From Sipunculus nudus (taxonomy: Eukaryota; Annelida; Sipuncula; Golfingiida; Sipunculidae), in assembly GCA_026874595.1 (NCBI GenBank), contig CM049307.1, positions 48,333,678 through 48,397,677 of the forward strand: a DNA stretch of 64,000 bases, read 5' to 3'. Both the position numbers and the translations under genes were made by a program. The notes under the pieces are model-generated. The model saw only the letters and a program-made list of their open reading frames with translations, did not search any database and had not been told where the DNA came from. The stretch's first letter is position 1; each line of letters opens with the position of its first letter. Shown one piece after another: positions 49,538 through 60,790 of the stretch.

Positions 49538-49984
49538 GCATCACCAGTTTTATTTCTATTTTCGTAGAAATTGACCGACTTTTATATCCACGCGCTCGGA
49601 CATTTCTTTAAAAATTGTTATATTTCTTTCATTTTTCTATCAATTATGTAATCATCATATTTTCCCATATTCCATATAAAATTTGTATGAAAAAAAAAAA
49701 TAAATAAAAAGCTGTAAAAATTGCTCGTCCACATATTTTTTTAAAAAGGGGCTATGAAACTTGCAGTTTTAAGAAACATAATGTTAATTTTATACAAAGT
49801 ACGTATACTTGACATAATTTATATTTTATATATATGTAGACTATTTATAATGTGGTATATATGTAGACTATGTATACATACAAACCACAACACATACACA
49901 TACATATATAACTATTTACCATTAACTTAATTTATTTTACATGGATTGTTTAATTAGCTTTAATAGATAATACCAATCACTGTC
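49538..49984. other. AT-rich non-coding; small TATATGTAGACTAT duplication
   Basis: TATATGTAGACTAT occurs twice near 49832 and 49858. No gene is seen. Confidence 0.45.
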
Positions 49985-50100
49985 GATGGTGGCATTATAT
50001 AAAAACCGATAAAACCGGAGGACCCTGAGAAAACCACCGACCTTTGACGGGTCACTACAACATACTCTCATGGCGACTTTGGGGATCGAACGCGTTCATT
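49985..50100 (-). mobile_element. SINE fragment with V-SINE-like central motif
   Basis: On the minus strand, a B-box-like GCGTTCGATCCCC (complement of about 50082-50094) leads to GTCGGTGGTTTTCTCAGGGT and CCTCCGGTTTTATC (about 50045-50004). The GGTTT(T/C)CTC-CGGGT-CTCCGGTTT word order is the conserved centre of the V-SINE/HE1 type known from fishes, with related forms in invertebrates. The tRNA-like head is too decayed to place an A-box, so this is a partial copy. The two overlapping minus-strand frames are not genes. Confidence 0.6.
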
Positions 50101-51150
50101 TATGCAACAGGTGCCAGCAGTACGTAGTATATATTCAAATCGCGCCCAGCATCGTAGTTTGCACAAACAGGTTTTGTCAGTGATCCATATAGCTGCCAAA
50201 AGTAAATGTTTCGGCGACAGGTACGGTAAATGTAATCCTGACAAGTATTGAACCATTGGGGAAAAGTAATATCCAACGTCACGCGAGCACAGTGGCACGA
50301 CCTCCACATTGTTTCCCTTAGCTGGTTCGTTTCTTCTATGCCACAAAAGAATATAAAACCAGCCTCAGACTTTCATTTTTAATTAACTAAAATGTCACCC
50401 TACTATTTATAACTATTAACGTTATGCGAACGGTTTATGAGAGTGAAACAGAACCCGGGTGAATGAACCTTTGAGACTTTGAGTTATGTGTCAGCGTAAC
50501 ACCGACGTAAACGAGCTGGCATAGCATCAGAGAGTGGTGATTACAGAAGCAGACATTGAAAAATAACCTGGGCTATACAGACACGTACAGATAATACATT
50601 GGTCAAACCCAGAATTTGTGGTCATGCAAAGGAGGACCTAGGGACATGAAGTTCTGGCAGGGTATAGTGTGGTAGTTTACATCTAGACTTTATTGGTTTG
50701 TTCCTTTTTTTCTTGCCAAATGCATAGTAAATGTGTATAACAATGGGCCATGTGTATTTTGTTGTCCCGAGCTTTTCAGACTCATTCAAACATGCCAGTA
50801 ATGGGTCCTATATTGGTTTAGAAATAGGTACATATATTGGTTTCCACAGCAAAGCACGCAAGCTCCGGCTCGATCAAGCCAGTCACCCAGTGGTTTTTGA
50901 TCTGTTCCAAACAAAACGTATGGGTATGAGGTGCTTACTGTAGAAAGTATTAATTAAAGAAGCTTAAATTATTCCCCCTCTGTAGAAGTTCTATTGAAAA
51001 GGTTGAATTAGCTATTGAAAAGGTTGAAAAGCGCTATGTTGTCAGATACACTAAACAAAACACTCTCACAGTACATCTATTTAGAACAGCCTACACTTGA
51101 TTTTCAAGGGCGGAGAGCAAAATATCTATGCAAAACTAAAGATCCGGATT
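50101..51150. other. Non-coding; small CTATTGAAAAGGTTGAA duplication
   Basis: CTATTGAAAAGGTTGAA occurs twice at about 50991-51028. Nothing else is supported. Confidence 0.45.
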
Positions 51151-51598
51151 AAACAAGAGAAGATAAAATGAGAACAAGAAAACATCCAGGGTCAACAAGA
51201 GCAACTAGGGAGAATACGAGGAAATCAATGGTAAACAAGAGAAGGACGAGGGAGAATAAGAGAATATCTAGAGAGAACAAGAGAAAATTCAGAAAGAATA
51301 GGAGAATATTATGGCAGAACATAAGAAAATTCCAATGGGGAAAAGAGGGCATCAAGACAGAACAAAAGTTCCACGGAGAATAAGGGAATATCTAGAGAGA
51401 ACAAGAGAAAATCCAGGGAGAACAGGAGAACATCAAGGCACCACCTTAGAAGACCCAGTGAGGAAAAAAGGTCATCAAGGCAGATCAAAACATGCAAGGA
51501 GAATAAGAGAATATCTAGAGAAAACAAGAGAAAATCCAGGGAGAACAGAAGACCCTGGGAGAATGAGAGAAGATCTAGGTACAACAAGAGAACCAGTT
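51151..51598. repeat. Purine-rich minisatellite with ~123-bp higher-order units
   Basis: An A/G-biased stretch built from variants of AGAGAACAAGAGAAAATCCA. A longer unit containing GAATATCTAGAGA repeats at 51267, 51391 and 51514, a period of 123-124 bases (41 codons). Frames are therefore open on both strands, giving arginine/glutamate/asparagine repeats on plus and leucine/phenylalanine/serine repeats on minus. This is a satellite signature rather than proof of a protein, though a highly charged repeat protein cannot be excluded. Confidence 0.8.
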
Positions 51599-52147
51599 AA
51601 TGGGGATCATTTATTTAGAAACAGAAAGTGCACTTAACTGGCCTATCTTTACAATGCAACTTCTGATACGATTAGTTGTCGACGAACGCTTCAATAAAAA
51701 GACCAGTTTTCTTTCATAATGAACTCAAAAGTTAATGATGGCTGATATGTAGTCGACATAACGTGCACTATATTCCTGTAAATATGTTTGATGTTACGGC
51801 ACATATGGTAAGTCATTTGATCCAATGTATTTTCTAAATAAAAATGCCACTCCAAATGTTTGTTTTTTCAATTTACGGCCATATCCGTTTCGTTTCCTGG
51901 ATTCTTTATTTTACAGTCATATCCTATCAATTTCCAGATTTTTTATTTGACGTTTTCTACACTGTCAGTAGAGAAGGAAAAGGAAACAGATTATTTTGAT
52001 CTGAGCTAGGTATTTTTTTTCATTCAACTTGATGGCACATGCTTATATAACAATTGGAATTCATAGCCGAAGCCTATTCCCAGTTCTAATTTTACAATAT
52101 AATAAATATAAAATAAACATTTAATAAATAAACAATATATAAATATT

Positions 52148-52150
<3 letters not shown>
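51599..52150. other. Non-coding, nothing recognised
   Basis: No supported gene or repeat. Confidence 0.5.

Positions 52151-52222
<72 letters not shown>
52151..52222. repeat. (TA)n microsatellite
   Basis: About 35 TA units. Confidence 0.98.
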
Positions 52223-52223
<1 letters not shown>

Positions 52224-52815
52224 TATGTATTATTGCAAAAACCTGTGACACAGAATGACCAGGCAAAACGTTTTACTGGACTATTAACAGTACACGAGAA
52301 GGAGAATACAGAATCTTACAATATAAATGCAAAATAATTGTTGATTGTAGAATACAATGTAATTGAGCTTGAAATTAGGGAAATTTAAGTTCAAGCCTGG
52401 AAATTTTGTTTCAAAGATATTTTACAAGGATAACCTATTCAGCACATTATGCTGATTTTCAATAGGGTCGTTGGTCCAGTGAACATTTCAATTGTATACA
52501 CATAAAAGGCAAATTTACTACACTCATCCTATATGAACCAAACTCGCCATGAGATAGTGGCAACGCCATGTCCCTCAGCACTGCAGTGAGAGAGAGCTAC
52601 CCGAACTGGTAAGTCTGCCGAGCGGATCCTCGTTATGGATGAGTAAGTGAGCACGGTGAATATGGAACACATATAAAATAAAAATATAAAATGCTGAACA
52701 TATAGCATGAAGATAAATACATAATTAGTACGCGAATATTGAGGTCTAAGATAAATGTACACTGTAGGATAGTTACTAAAACATATACAATAATATGTAA
52801 ACGAGAATATGCCAA
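52223..52815. other. AT-rich non-coding, nothing recognised
   Basis: Frames at 52529-52840 have no domain. Confidence 0.45.
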
Positions 52816-53830
52816 TGGCAAATATTAGGTAAGTATACATAGATTATAAAATGTTCTGTTTAATTAAACTCTGTATAAGGGCTTAAAAAGTCTTTGTCGA
52901 AGTTGGAAATCCAACCAAGTGACAACTGATCCCTATAACAAGGGCAAGCATAATATGTAGCAAATATATGTTAGTGGTGGGCCGATCATCGAGCTTTATC
53001 GAAAGTCAGTCGGTTTGCTGCCACTTTCAAGCGCTCGATTACCAAAGGCAACTATCGATTACATCGTAATCATAATAATGAGTCTGTGTTCCCAAATAAG
53101 TTCCTTATGTTACTGAGTATGACACGGTAGATGTGAGAACGGAGGACGTAATAAACCTCTGTGAACTGGCAGGGAGCTGCAGAATTAGCGGGGAGTTTTG
53201 TAACGAGTATATTGCACAACATGGACTGTATGGCGTTAAAATGCTCCATAAATTTTCCGGGTCTATGCAGCAAGTAGATTTCCTGGATTGTCGTTTAATT
53301 CTTGGTTATTATAAATAATTAAAATGAAACTTTTTCAAGCTTATTTTACCAATAATAGGAAAATATAAAGAAGGCAAACTGCAAGTTTTTTTTATATTTG
53401 CCTGAACCGATTATTAATCGATCATCAATCGGTTTGCTCGAACCGATGATCGATTATGAAAAAGGAACCGACTCCCACCACTAATATATGTATAAGTATA
53501 CATCTAATTATAAAATATTAGGTGGCATCGATAAAATGTTTACTATCCGAGGCTGACTTGAAGATAAGCTGATTCAAGACAGGGATAGGAATAATAAAAA
53601 ATAGACAAAACACAAAAACGAAAATACAAATCATGATAATCGTGAACTCATTGCCTAAATAAAAAGAAATAAACTAAAACAATACAGTACATATCTAAAT
53701 TACTAGAAATCTAATAAAATGGCGAATATTAAGTAAGAATACATATAATTATAAAATGTTCTGCATCGAATTTTTGTACAAGTGCTTAATATGATCGTTA
53801 TCTGAGGCGGTCTTTAAACTAAATCACAGG
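52816..53830. repeat. Three diverged repeat units, the middle one split by a hAT element
   Basis: GGCAAATATTAGGTAAGTATACATAG (52816), AGCAAATATATGT joined to ATAAGTATACATCTAATTATAAAAT (52960 and 53491) and GGCGAATATTAAGTAAGAATACATATAATT (53721) are related. Each is followed by ATTATAAAAT and, further on, by variants of GTATAAGTGCTTAA and TCCGAGG-TTGACTTGAAG. Removing the hAT insertion restores the middle unit. Confidence 0.55.
52972..53483. mobile_element. Short non-autonomous hAT element
   Basis: The 512-bp element has perfect 10-bp inverted ends TAGTGGTGGG / CCCACCACTA and an exact 8-bp target duplication ATATATGT (52964-52971 and 53484-53491). Both features are diagnostic for the hAT superfamily. 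Subterminal zones are rich in CGATCATCGA, AATCGATCATCAATCGG and ACCGATGATCGATTA words. The 61-codon frame inside (53133-53318) shows no transposase domain. It inserted into an older repeat. Confidence 0.9.
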
Positions 53831-54918
53831 TGATTCCGAAGAAAGGGGACAGCGTAACAAAAACTGGACTTGAAACATTTTCTTCTGGGTATAGGTAAGG
53901 TTAAACTGTAGTTAGCAGAAGATCTTGTTTTGTATGGAATCTCTTGATAATTAAGAGCATTTTTTTTTAATTCAGGTACGCCTTCAGACAAACATTTATA
54001 TACACACATAATGTAGCAATATCTTTACTCCACAGTCAGATTATGATTTAAAAATGGCTTGTATTTTTTCACGAGCATGCATAGTACGTATACGTAATGA
54101 TCGTTCACTGTGTTCGGGTCAAGTGGATCAAGTTTTGACGGTTTGTCAGGCGAAATATAAGGCAAATCATAAGTCGATCTTACCCATGGGCAGATTGGTT
54201 TGCATCATTAGTTGATAAGAAAATAAAGCATTTAAAGTTGAAAAAAACCTCCAAAGGTCATATCAAATATACCAGTATAGGCATATTGAAACACGTCATG
54301 ACATATTATTGGATGATTAGGCCCTGTATTAGGTTCAGTCTTTATAATCATGATTACAGTAGGTTTGATTTATACATCCTCATAAATCACAAATATGCCT
54401 GAACCTGACAGGGTCGTTAGGTACAACGTACGTACGGTGCTTTCTTAAATACACGAGGCATTTCGTGCGAACATTATAAATAACAATCAGATGTTAAGCG
54501 GTGATTTCTGCCCAATATTCCCATGTTGTTTATCTGCAGGTATATCGATACACAAACCAATCCCCCAGGGGCCAGTAAACAGAAACCCCGGGGAGGTAGG
54601 AATCGTGAGCTGGATATATATCTATTTCATACCTAGTTACGTGGGAGCTCTCCTCACGTCATGAGCAACAAAGAAATCTCTGCTCACATGGCAAGCAGGT
54701 GATCTAAGTCGGGTTAACCAAAGGCGCAATGTTTCTACCTGCCAGTTTCTTTCCTTGTTGTATATATTCATGTTATATCTTATGTGTAATTTATAACGTG
54801 CCACCAGGGAGAGATGAAGGTCTCTATAAAAGGATTTACATCTTTTCAGTTCGTAGAATAAGGACCATGGGCATTACAATTTACATCCACAAAAAATACA
54901 CTTGTACTTTGTTAAAAG

Positions 54919-54921
<3 letters not shown>
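53831..54921. other. Non-coding, nothing firm recognised
   Basis: A GC-rich patch at 54555-54600 includes GTAAACA between CCCCAGGGG and CCCCGGGG. No gene is supported. Confidence 0.4.

Positions 54922-54966
<45 letters not shown>
54922..54966. repeat. (TA)n microsatellite
   Basis: About 22 TA units. Confidence 0.98.
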
Positions 54967-54968
<2 letters not shown>

Positions 54969-55624
54969 CGCATATGTATGAAATGGATTTAAATTACTTT
55001 TAGCAATGGTAATCTTTAGCTCTACTGGAGAAGGTAGACATGGTGTCTCCATCTATTATTTTGTATACTGTTTATTTAATATGAGCAAATATAATAAGGC
55101 ACATTTATTTTTTTAATACAGTGGTAGATAATGTAATAAATATACTGCAGAATACAATTTTACAAACATTCCACTGTATAAAGAAGTGCCATGGCTACTA
55201 AAAGATCATACTGACTGATGATAGTAACAACGGTTACAAAAACAGTTTAACTGTAAATATTTTGCATACCCAAAATTTCCGGGTCCACTTAATATCTGCT
55301 TTGTGTTTTACCATTACAAATAAATATTCAATATTTATTGATTATTAACTGTTTATTAGGACACCCATGCTACGTGTTCAATCCTTTTCCAAAATAAAAA
55401 TATATCCCGTCCATCTGAAGAAATGGAACCATTTTTCGGTAACCTATTTTGGTGAAACTAATTATAATAAAGATTTGGTGTTCAAAATAAATTGACAGGT
55501 GGATTTGTCTTTCTGGATAATCTTGTATGGTGGATATGGCGTTTATATTTGCGCCAACCACATATACGTTTTGATTGATAGGATAATACCTCTGCAAAAG
55601 TATACTGTAGCTTAAATGAGCGTG
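54967..55624. other. AT-rich non-coding, nothing recognised
   Basis: No supported gene or repeat. Confidence 0.5.
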
Positions 55625-55762
55625 ATCATGGCGGCGGGATGGTTTGTACCTGGATTATCCTATGATGGATCAGGCGTTAATATATTTAAGTTATATCATG
55701 GCGGCGGGATGGTTTGTACCTGGATTATCCTATGATGGATCAGGCGTTAATATATTTAAGTT
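55625..55762. repeat. Perfect 68-bp tandem duplication, period 70
   Basis: Two identical 68-base units (55625-55692 and 55695-55762) start ATCATGGCGGCGGGATGG and end AATATATTTAAGTT, separated by AT. Complete identity points to a very recent event or an assembly artefact. Confidence 0.97.
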
Positions 55763-56070
55763 CCTTAGAAAAGATAATACTGAGATCAGAAGGGATATAT
55801 ATCATTAGAGCGAATCTCTTTTTATGGGGAAAGGGAGGGGTAGTATATGTGTCTGTTCGAGTAGCATGTAAATTTCCATACTAGAAAAGAATTAATTAAT
55901 ACGCATGAATTGGTAAATAGTATTTATACCTTTTTAAAAAGATCCTTTCATCACAAGCTCTGTATCTTAGACGTATATGTGCTTTGTTGATAGATGTTTA
56001 TGTCCAATTCAATTTCAGGTCATTTTCTGCCTCTTAGTACAAGTGTAGCATGGATGTGTATTATCCATAT
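55763..56070. other. Non-coding, nothing recognised
   Basis: No supported feature. Confidence 0.5.
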
Positions 56071-56828
56071 TGTTACAGATGTCTCTTTTATTGTGGTACA
56101 TCTGTCTGTAGGCTTCAGTTTCGTGTTAGGCTCAAGCCCTGGGCGTTGCTATGGCGTGTAGAGGCAAAGCGCACGGTTAAATCCGTACTGGTTGAACTCT
56201 CGCGGAGTGTAATAACAGCGATAGCTCTCGTGCTAGTCTGGATTGTTCAAGTGCATGTGTATTGTTCTCTCGATTGTCCGTGAAATAGAAGTGTCTAGAA
56301 TTTTCGGATGAGAAGTTATAAATAGGGGCTGTGTTTTAGAGCAGAGAGAGAGAGGGGAGAGAAATATTCCAGCGGACACAGAAGGGTGTGTGTCAGTTTG
56401 TGGACCTTTTCCGATAACTGCAGCAGTTATAGGTCTTCTTCGAATTTGTGACGGATTTTAAATAGTCTTCAGTTTGCCTTTGGGATCACTGTCAGAACTT
56501 CACTTTTGGATTACAACAAATTTATTTTGTGATTGAACTGGACTGTTTTTCTCTGAGAAGATTTATGTTAACTGTTCATCTGGATTATATGCTCTAGAGG
56601 ACTTATTGTTCTGTGACAGTGGTGGTATCCAGGTAGTGTACATTTTATGTTTTATACTGTGCAATTGTATTGATTTGCTGATGTACTGTTGTTATACTGT
56701 GTAATTGTATTGATTTTGTGTATTGTAATCTTATTGTTGTTTTAAGAATAATTATAGTTATTTGTTAACAAAAAACCACTGACTTCTTTATTCATTCCCC
56801 TAGACAATTCACGCTGCCTAGTGTTACA
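56071..56828 (+). mobile_element. Probable solo LTR, Ty3/Gypsy-like
   Basis: The segment begins TGTTACAGATG and ends TAGTGTTACA, so it has TG...CA termini. A clear TATA box (TTATAAATAGGGG, about 56317) is followed by a purine-rich leader and a T/G-rich downstream part, as in LTR U3-R-U5. ACTGTG(C/T)AATTGTATTGATTT is repeated 35 bases apart near 56662 and 56697. No coding region or second LTR flanks it. No target duplication is visible (CATAT versus GAATG), so the borders may be eroded. Confidence 0.5.
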
Positions 56829-56939
56829 GAATGTGATTTTTTTTTTATCTCGATAACAAAATTTATGCTCTTCACGACTACATGATCTTTTGATATTAGG
56901 TTCCGTAACAATATCTACGAACAGACAACTGTCCTGCGC

Positions 56940-57405
56940 ACACTCGTTTTTCTCTAAAGGAGTAAGGAGGGTGTCGCAGGGGGCAAGGCTCCATCCCCGC
57001 TCCCACCTTTCGTGTTTTATTGAGGAAAAGCTTTCCAGACAATAAAAGTATAACAATGAAATTGTAGTATATGACTAATTATGAAACATGAAAATATCAG
57101 TCATTTTAATATTAACTGTAATACTCCATCTGCAAGACATTGATATTTATAATTATACAATTTATACATAGAGAAATACATATCTAGGAGACGTTTTTTC
57201 TCAAATTGTCATATTATTACTAAGGAAACTGAAGATAATGAATCATGCATCTCAGACATAAATGATTAATAAGATTCTCTTGTTGTGAGTTTTAACATGT
57301 TGAAATGACAATTATGAAGTTATTAACTGATTATATATTTATCTTTTGCCAGTGGGTATATTGCATAACCTAACCCCCTTCCGTCAATTGCGGCTACACC
57401 CCTGT
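56940..57405 (-). mobile_element. Degenerate G-rich dispersed element
   Basis: On the minus strand the head CAGGGGTGTAGCCGCAATTG, GACGGAAGGGGGTTAGG (57405-57366) matches the GGGGYG-GA/poly-G layout. The distal part (complement of about 56960-57003), with GGGAGCGGGGATGG and GCCCCCTGCGACACCC, is also typical of the G-rich family. The interior is AT-rich and non-coding. Borders are approximate. Confidence 0.4.
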
Positions 57406-57943
57406 GGGATAAATGGATTCAAGATCCCCGCCATCTCTAATCTTAAATTTAATGTCCTAATTGTATAGGGAAACAAGTGTATGTTTTTATCAGTATAGTC
57501 ATGGAACCATTCCGTTTTCGATTTGTTTGCCACAACTATGGAAGCTATTGCTGTTGGGTATTAGCAAGTATAAAAAGATAAACCGTTCCATCAGAACTAT
57601 GTTATTCTTATATCCTTTTGATTTGAATTTTTTACCCGTTAGGTTTGAAAATATTAAACTTTTGTGATCTATGACATGGATGTCAAAGGTATCGTTACAT
57701 GTTGTTTGATTTTCAAAAGGATAAAGGTCCGCTGATTATTGATGAAATCGAATCATAAAATGATGCATGAGGGTAGATTGATAGTGAACATCCGCTTTCT
57801 GAGCTTTTTCTCAAAAAGGAACTCAGAAAAAACAGATCAATACTGATATAAATCATGTGCCATGTCATATTATTAGCCTAACTGGATAATTATGATAAAT
57901 TATACAATTAAACTAATTTGTATTATAATGTATTATTTTCTAC
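57406..57943. other. Non-coding; short inverted repeat near 57799
   Basis: TCTGAGCTTTTTCTC and a complementary GAACTCAGAAAAA about ten bases later (57796-57830) could form a small hairpin. No gene is supported. Confidence 0.35.
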
Positions 57944-58180
57944 TGGATAAAATCCAAAGCCCCCACATAATGCCAAATTGGGAACTTTAGATAGCAGGAA
58001 TGATGGAGTGGAAATCACAGTCACCATTGGAAGAAATGACAACCTCTCCGTAATGGGCCATTTTCCATGGGTAAAACCAACAGTTTTTCTAGCCCATGAT
58101 GTCAAATGGTCAATTCTAGATAACAGGAATGAAATACTGGAAAAGCGAGAAGCACCATTAAAAAAAGGGTAATTTGCCTA
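57944..58180. repeat. Imperfect 129-bp tandem repeat, in frame
   Basis: GG(A/G)TAAAA-CCAA...ATG(C/T)CAAAT...TTAGATAGCAGGAATGA at 57944-58030 recurs at about 58069-58160 with period 129 (43 codons). Frames are open across the repeat on both strands (57978-58172 plus, 57923-58105 minus). On the plus strand LDSRNDGVEI and LDNRNEILEK correspond. Period divisible by three and roughly 70 percent identity could mean decay from a repeat-containing coding sequence, or a simple satellite. Confidence 0.55.
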
Positions 58181-60350
58181 CCAGGGCCGGGAAGTCCTCG
58201 TCTGAAGAGATTCAATTTCCGGAAGTCAGAAATGCTGGGTAAATTTACGGCTTCGGAATAAATCTGAGCGATATCTAGCAAGGGTTAATTGAGGTCAAAT
58301 TCTTACAGATGAATATCAGTGTTATTAGATCTTGCCGCACAAAACCGATATGTCCTAATTAAGAAATTTCGTTAACATTGAGAACACGAAGATCTTATCT
58401 CAGTTTGCTGGAGAGATGTAGCCAGAAGGGTGTTATTTGAGATGATGGCAGACTCGCTCTCGACCCTGTATGATCGGATTTTAATGCCGTTTGAGACAGG
58501 TTTACAATTTGTGCATAGAAGAAACCCCAGAAATTAAGTTTTATTGTTTAAGCACTATAGAAAACAAGTTTATACTTTTGATGAGTATCACATTTGCAAC
58601 AAAATAAGCGAGCATGTGAATCATGTGTGAACATTTCTTAAGGGTAAGGTTCGTAACTTATCTAAATCTAACATAATTTTAGTTCAGGATTAATAGACCA
58701 ATAAACCTCTCAGATATGAAGACATTACCATTTTACAAAGAGTTTTCTGACGTATCAGTGTCTACATCTTATCAGATCATTGTCTATCCGCGAATTCGGA
58801 CAAGAAATATCTGTATTTGATTAATATTACAGTCTGGTTTGATTCAGAAGTTGACATTTCTTGGCACACGTATAAGGTATGGCCAAGGAGGAGTGGAAAT
58901 CTAGTTAGTCCGGTTGGCCATCGCAACGAGAGGATATTATGACGTCATTCTCATTTACCCAAATGCCATGATGCCGAACCTATAGAGAGTCAGGTCTTCA
59001 CTTTAGCACATGGACGTAGGAGGTAACTTCATTGTGCACAGAACATCTCAAAATATTCTAAGTTGATTTTAATGAAACGTTGAGGAAAAGTGGACCATAG
59101 CACAACTTTTATGGCGGATCGGTTATTCGTCATATGTCGTGCAGGAAAAAAAACACGCAGAATAAAAAGTTTGGTTGAATCTTTATCGCGATCCGTATAA
59201 CAATTTCAACGACCAAATAATCATTTATTTTTTCCCTCCACGACTCATCATTAACCAAATTTCATCAAAATTCATGGAGAACTTTCAAAGATTCTACTTG
59301 AACACAAATAGAAACAACCACAGCTGATCAAAAAGCCTTTGCTACCTTCATTGGTGGATATTAACAGGTCAAGACACGGATACTGAATAAAAAGAAAGCG
59401 GCATAACCGAAAGTAACGAGAGACTATCAAATAAGACTAATTAAATGACGGGATATTTTCTTGAGTAAAATCTATCATACATCATTCAATAGGCCGCGAG
59501 AACTAATGCGGAAATGTAATCAAGCTTATAAGAAATTGCTTCACATTATCATATAGTGTAACTGTTCACTTCACGATACAGTTTTGGTTCCGGTGAAATT
59601 ATTTTTTTAATAAACGGTTTAGCGATCGGCAGACTCTCCTTTTACCTATATGTCTTCAAACTATACCGATACTTGACATTTTTTATACTTGTACAATTTA
59701 GTCCAAGTAACTACAAAAATAACCGAAGCAGTAACCCATCTGGCCAAATTTACCGAAATTAGTTGTTGAGATATTATACCAGACGTAGTCTAGTCGTTTA
59801 GACATTGAACGCCGAAGATGAATATCCTGTCTATACTCGAGGCGTCAAGGAGTCTGCTGAAATTTAAGCCTGTCGGTCCCTAATCTGTATAATGTTTAAA
59901 TAATAATGATTTTTGTTATTTCTGGAATCATCCTAACCCTCTATCGGAAAGAAGTCTGTCTTGTCACATGGAGACGATTAGGATAAAAACATTTCATTTA
60001 TGTCATAAAGACACACTCAATCTAACAAGTTAGACGACCCTAATTCAAAGCTATAGAAGTTTAAAATCAAACTTCTTTGAAAATGGTAAATATTAGAGTA
60101 TGTGACCTACGCAGTATATTATAAGCTCCGTAAGTCGCGGTAAATTTTCTCCATTACACCATTTGAGGCACTCGATGGTCGGATGTTTCCAGTAATGCTT
60201 CAAAATACCATACCCAAAATCAATGAGGTTTAGTCAGAACACATTATCTATCACCATAACACATTTAGTAACTGTCATCATTTTCCAGCACACAGGACCA
60301 ACCATCTAACCTTTAAAATCCGTAACTTTTATGAGCTAACAAGTCCTTTT
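58181..60350. other. Non-coding, nothing firm recognised
   Basis: ATGACGTCATTC near 58939 is a single CRE. A balanced stretch lies at 58400-58510. No gene or repeat is supported. Confidence 0.4.
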
Positions 60351-60354
60351 GGAG

Positions 60355-60790
60355 GAGCAGGTCAATGAAGTCAGCACCGAGGCCTATTCCACACTGAGAC
60401 TTCAGCGCTGATACAGAATTCAGGCTCGGGACGCAGACGGATGATGCAATTTACCGCTTAATGCTGCATTCGAAATTCAGCGAAGACGGTGGTGACAGAA
60501 GAAATTCCCATGCTCTAACGCGATCTTTTGTGCGGAAGCGGTCCTTTAGCGTTTTCCCCCAAGCTGCTAATTTTTAAACCAGACGCAGCGTTTTATCTCT
60601 GTTGCCTGTCTGTACGGGTCTTGTCCCCAGGCAAAGCACGGACTCCTACCAAGGTGCTTTTACCAGGGGAAGTTCTGCTGGTGAATTCTTTATCTGCAAG
60701 GATATGAGCCGATGACTGATGTAGTTACTGACAGGCAGTCTCACCAAGACAACCATTACAACGGGCAGAGGTAGTGTTGCATGTCAGACA
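60355..60790. promoter_or_regulatory. GC-balanced block, candidate regulatory element
   Basis: A repeat-free stretch of even composition with GGATGATGCAATTTACCGC, CTTAATGCTGCATTCG and GCTGATACAG. No open frame of note. The composition contrast with the flanks is the main evidence. Confidence 0.25.

Noticed and set aside
51168-51637. Arginine/glutamate-rich protein
   Set aside because: Both strands are open because the DNA is a purine-rich minisatellite. Kept as a repeat, not a gene.
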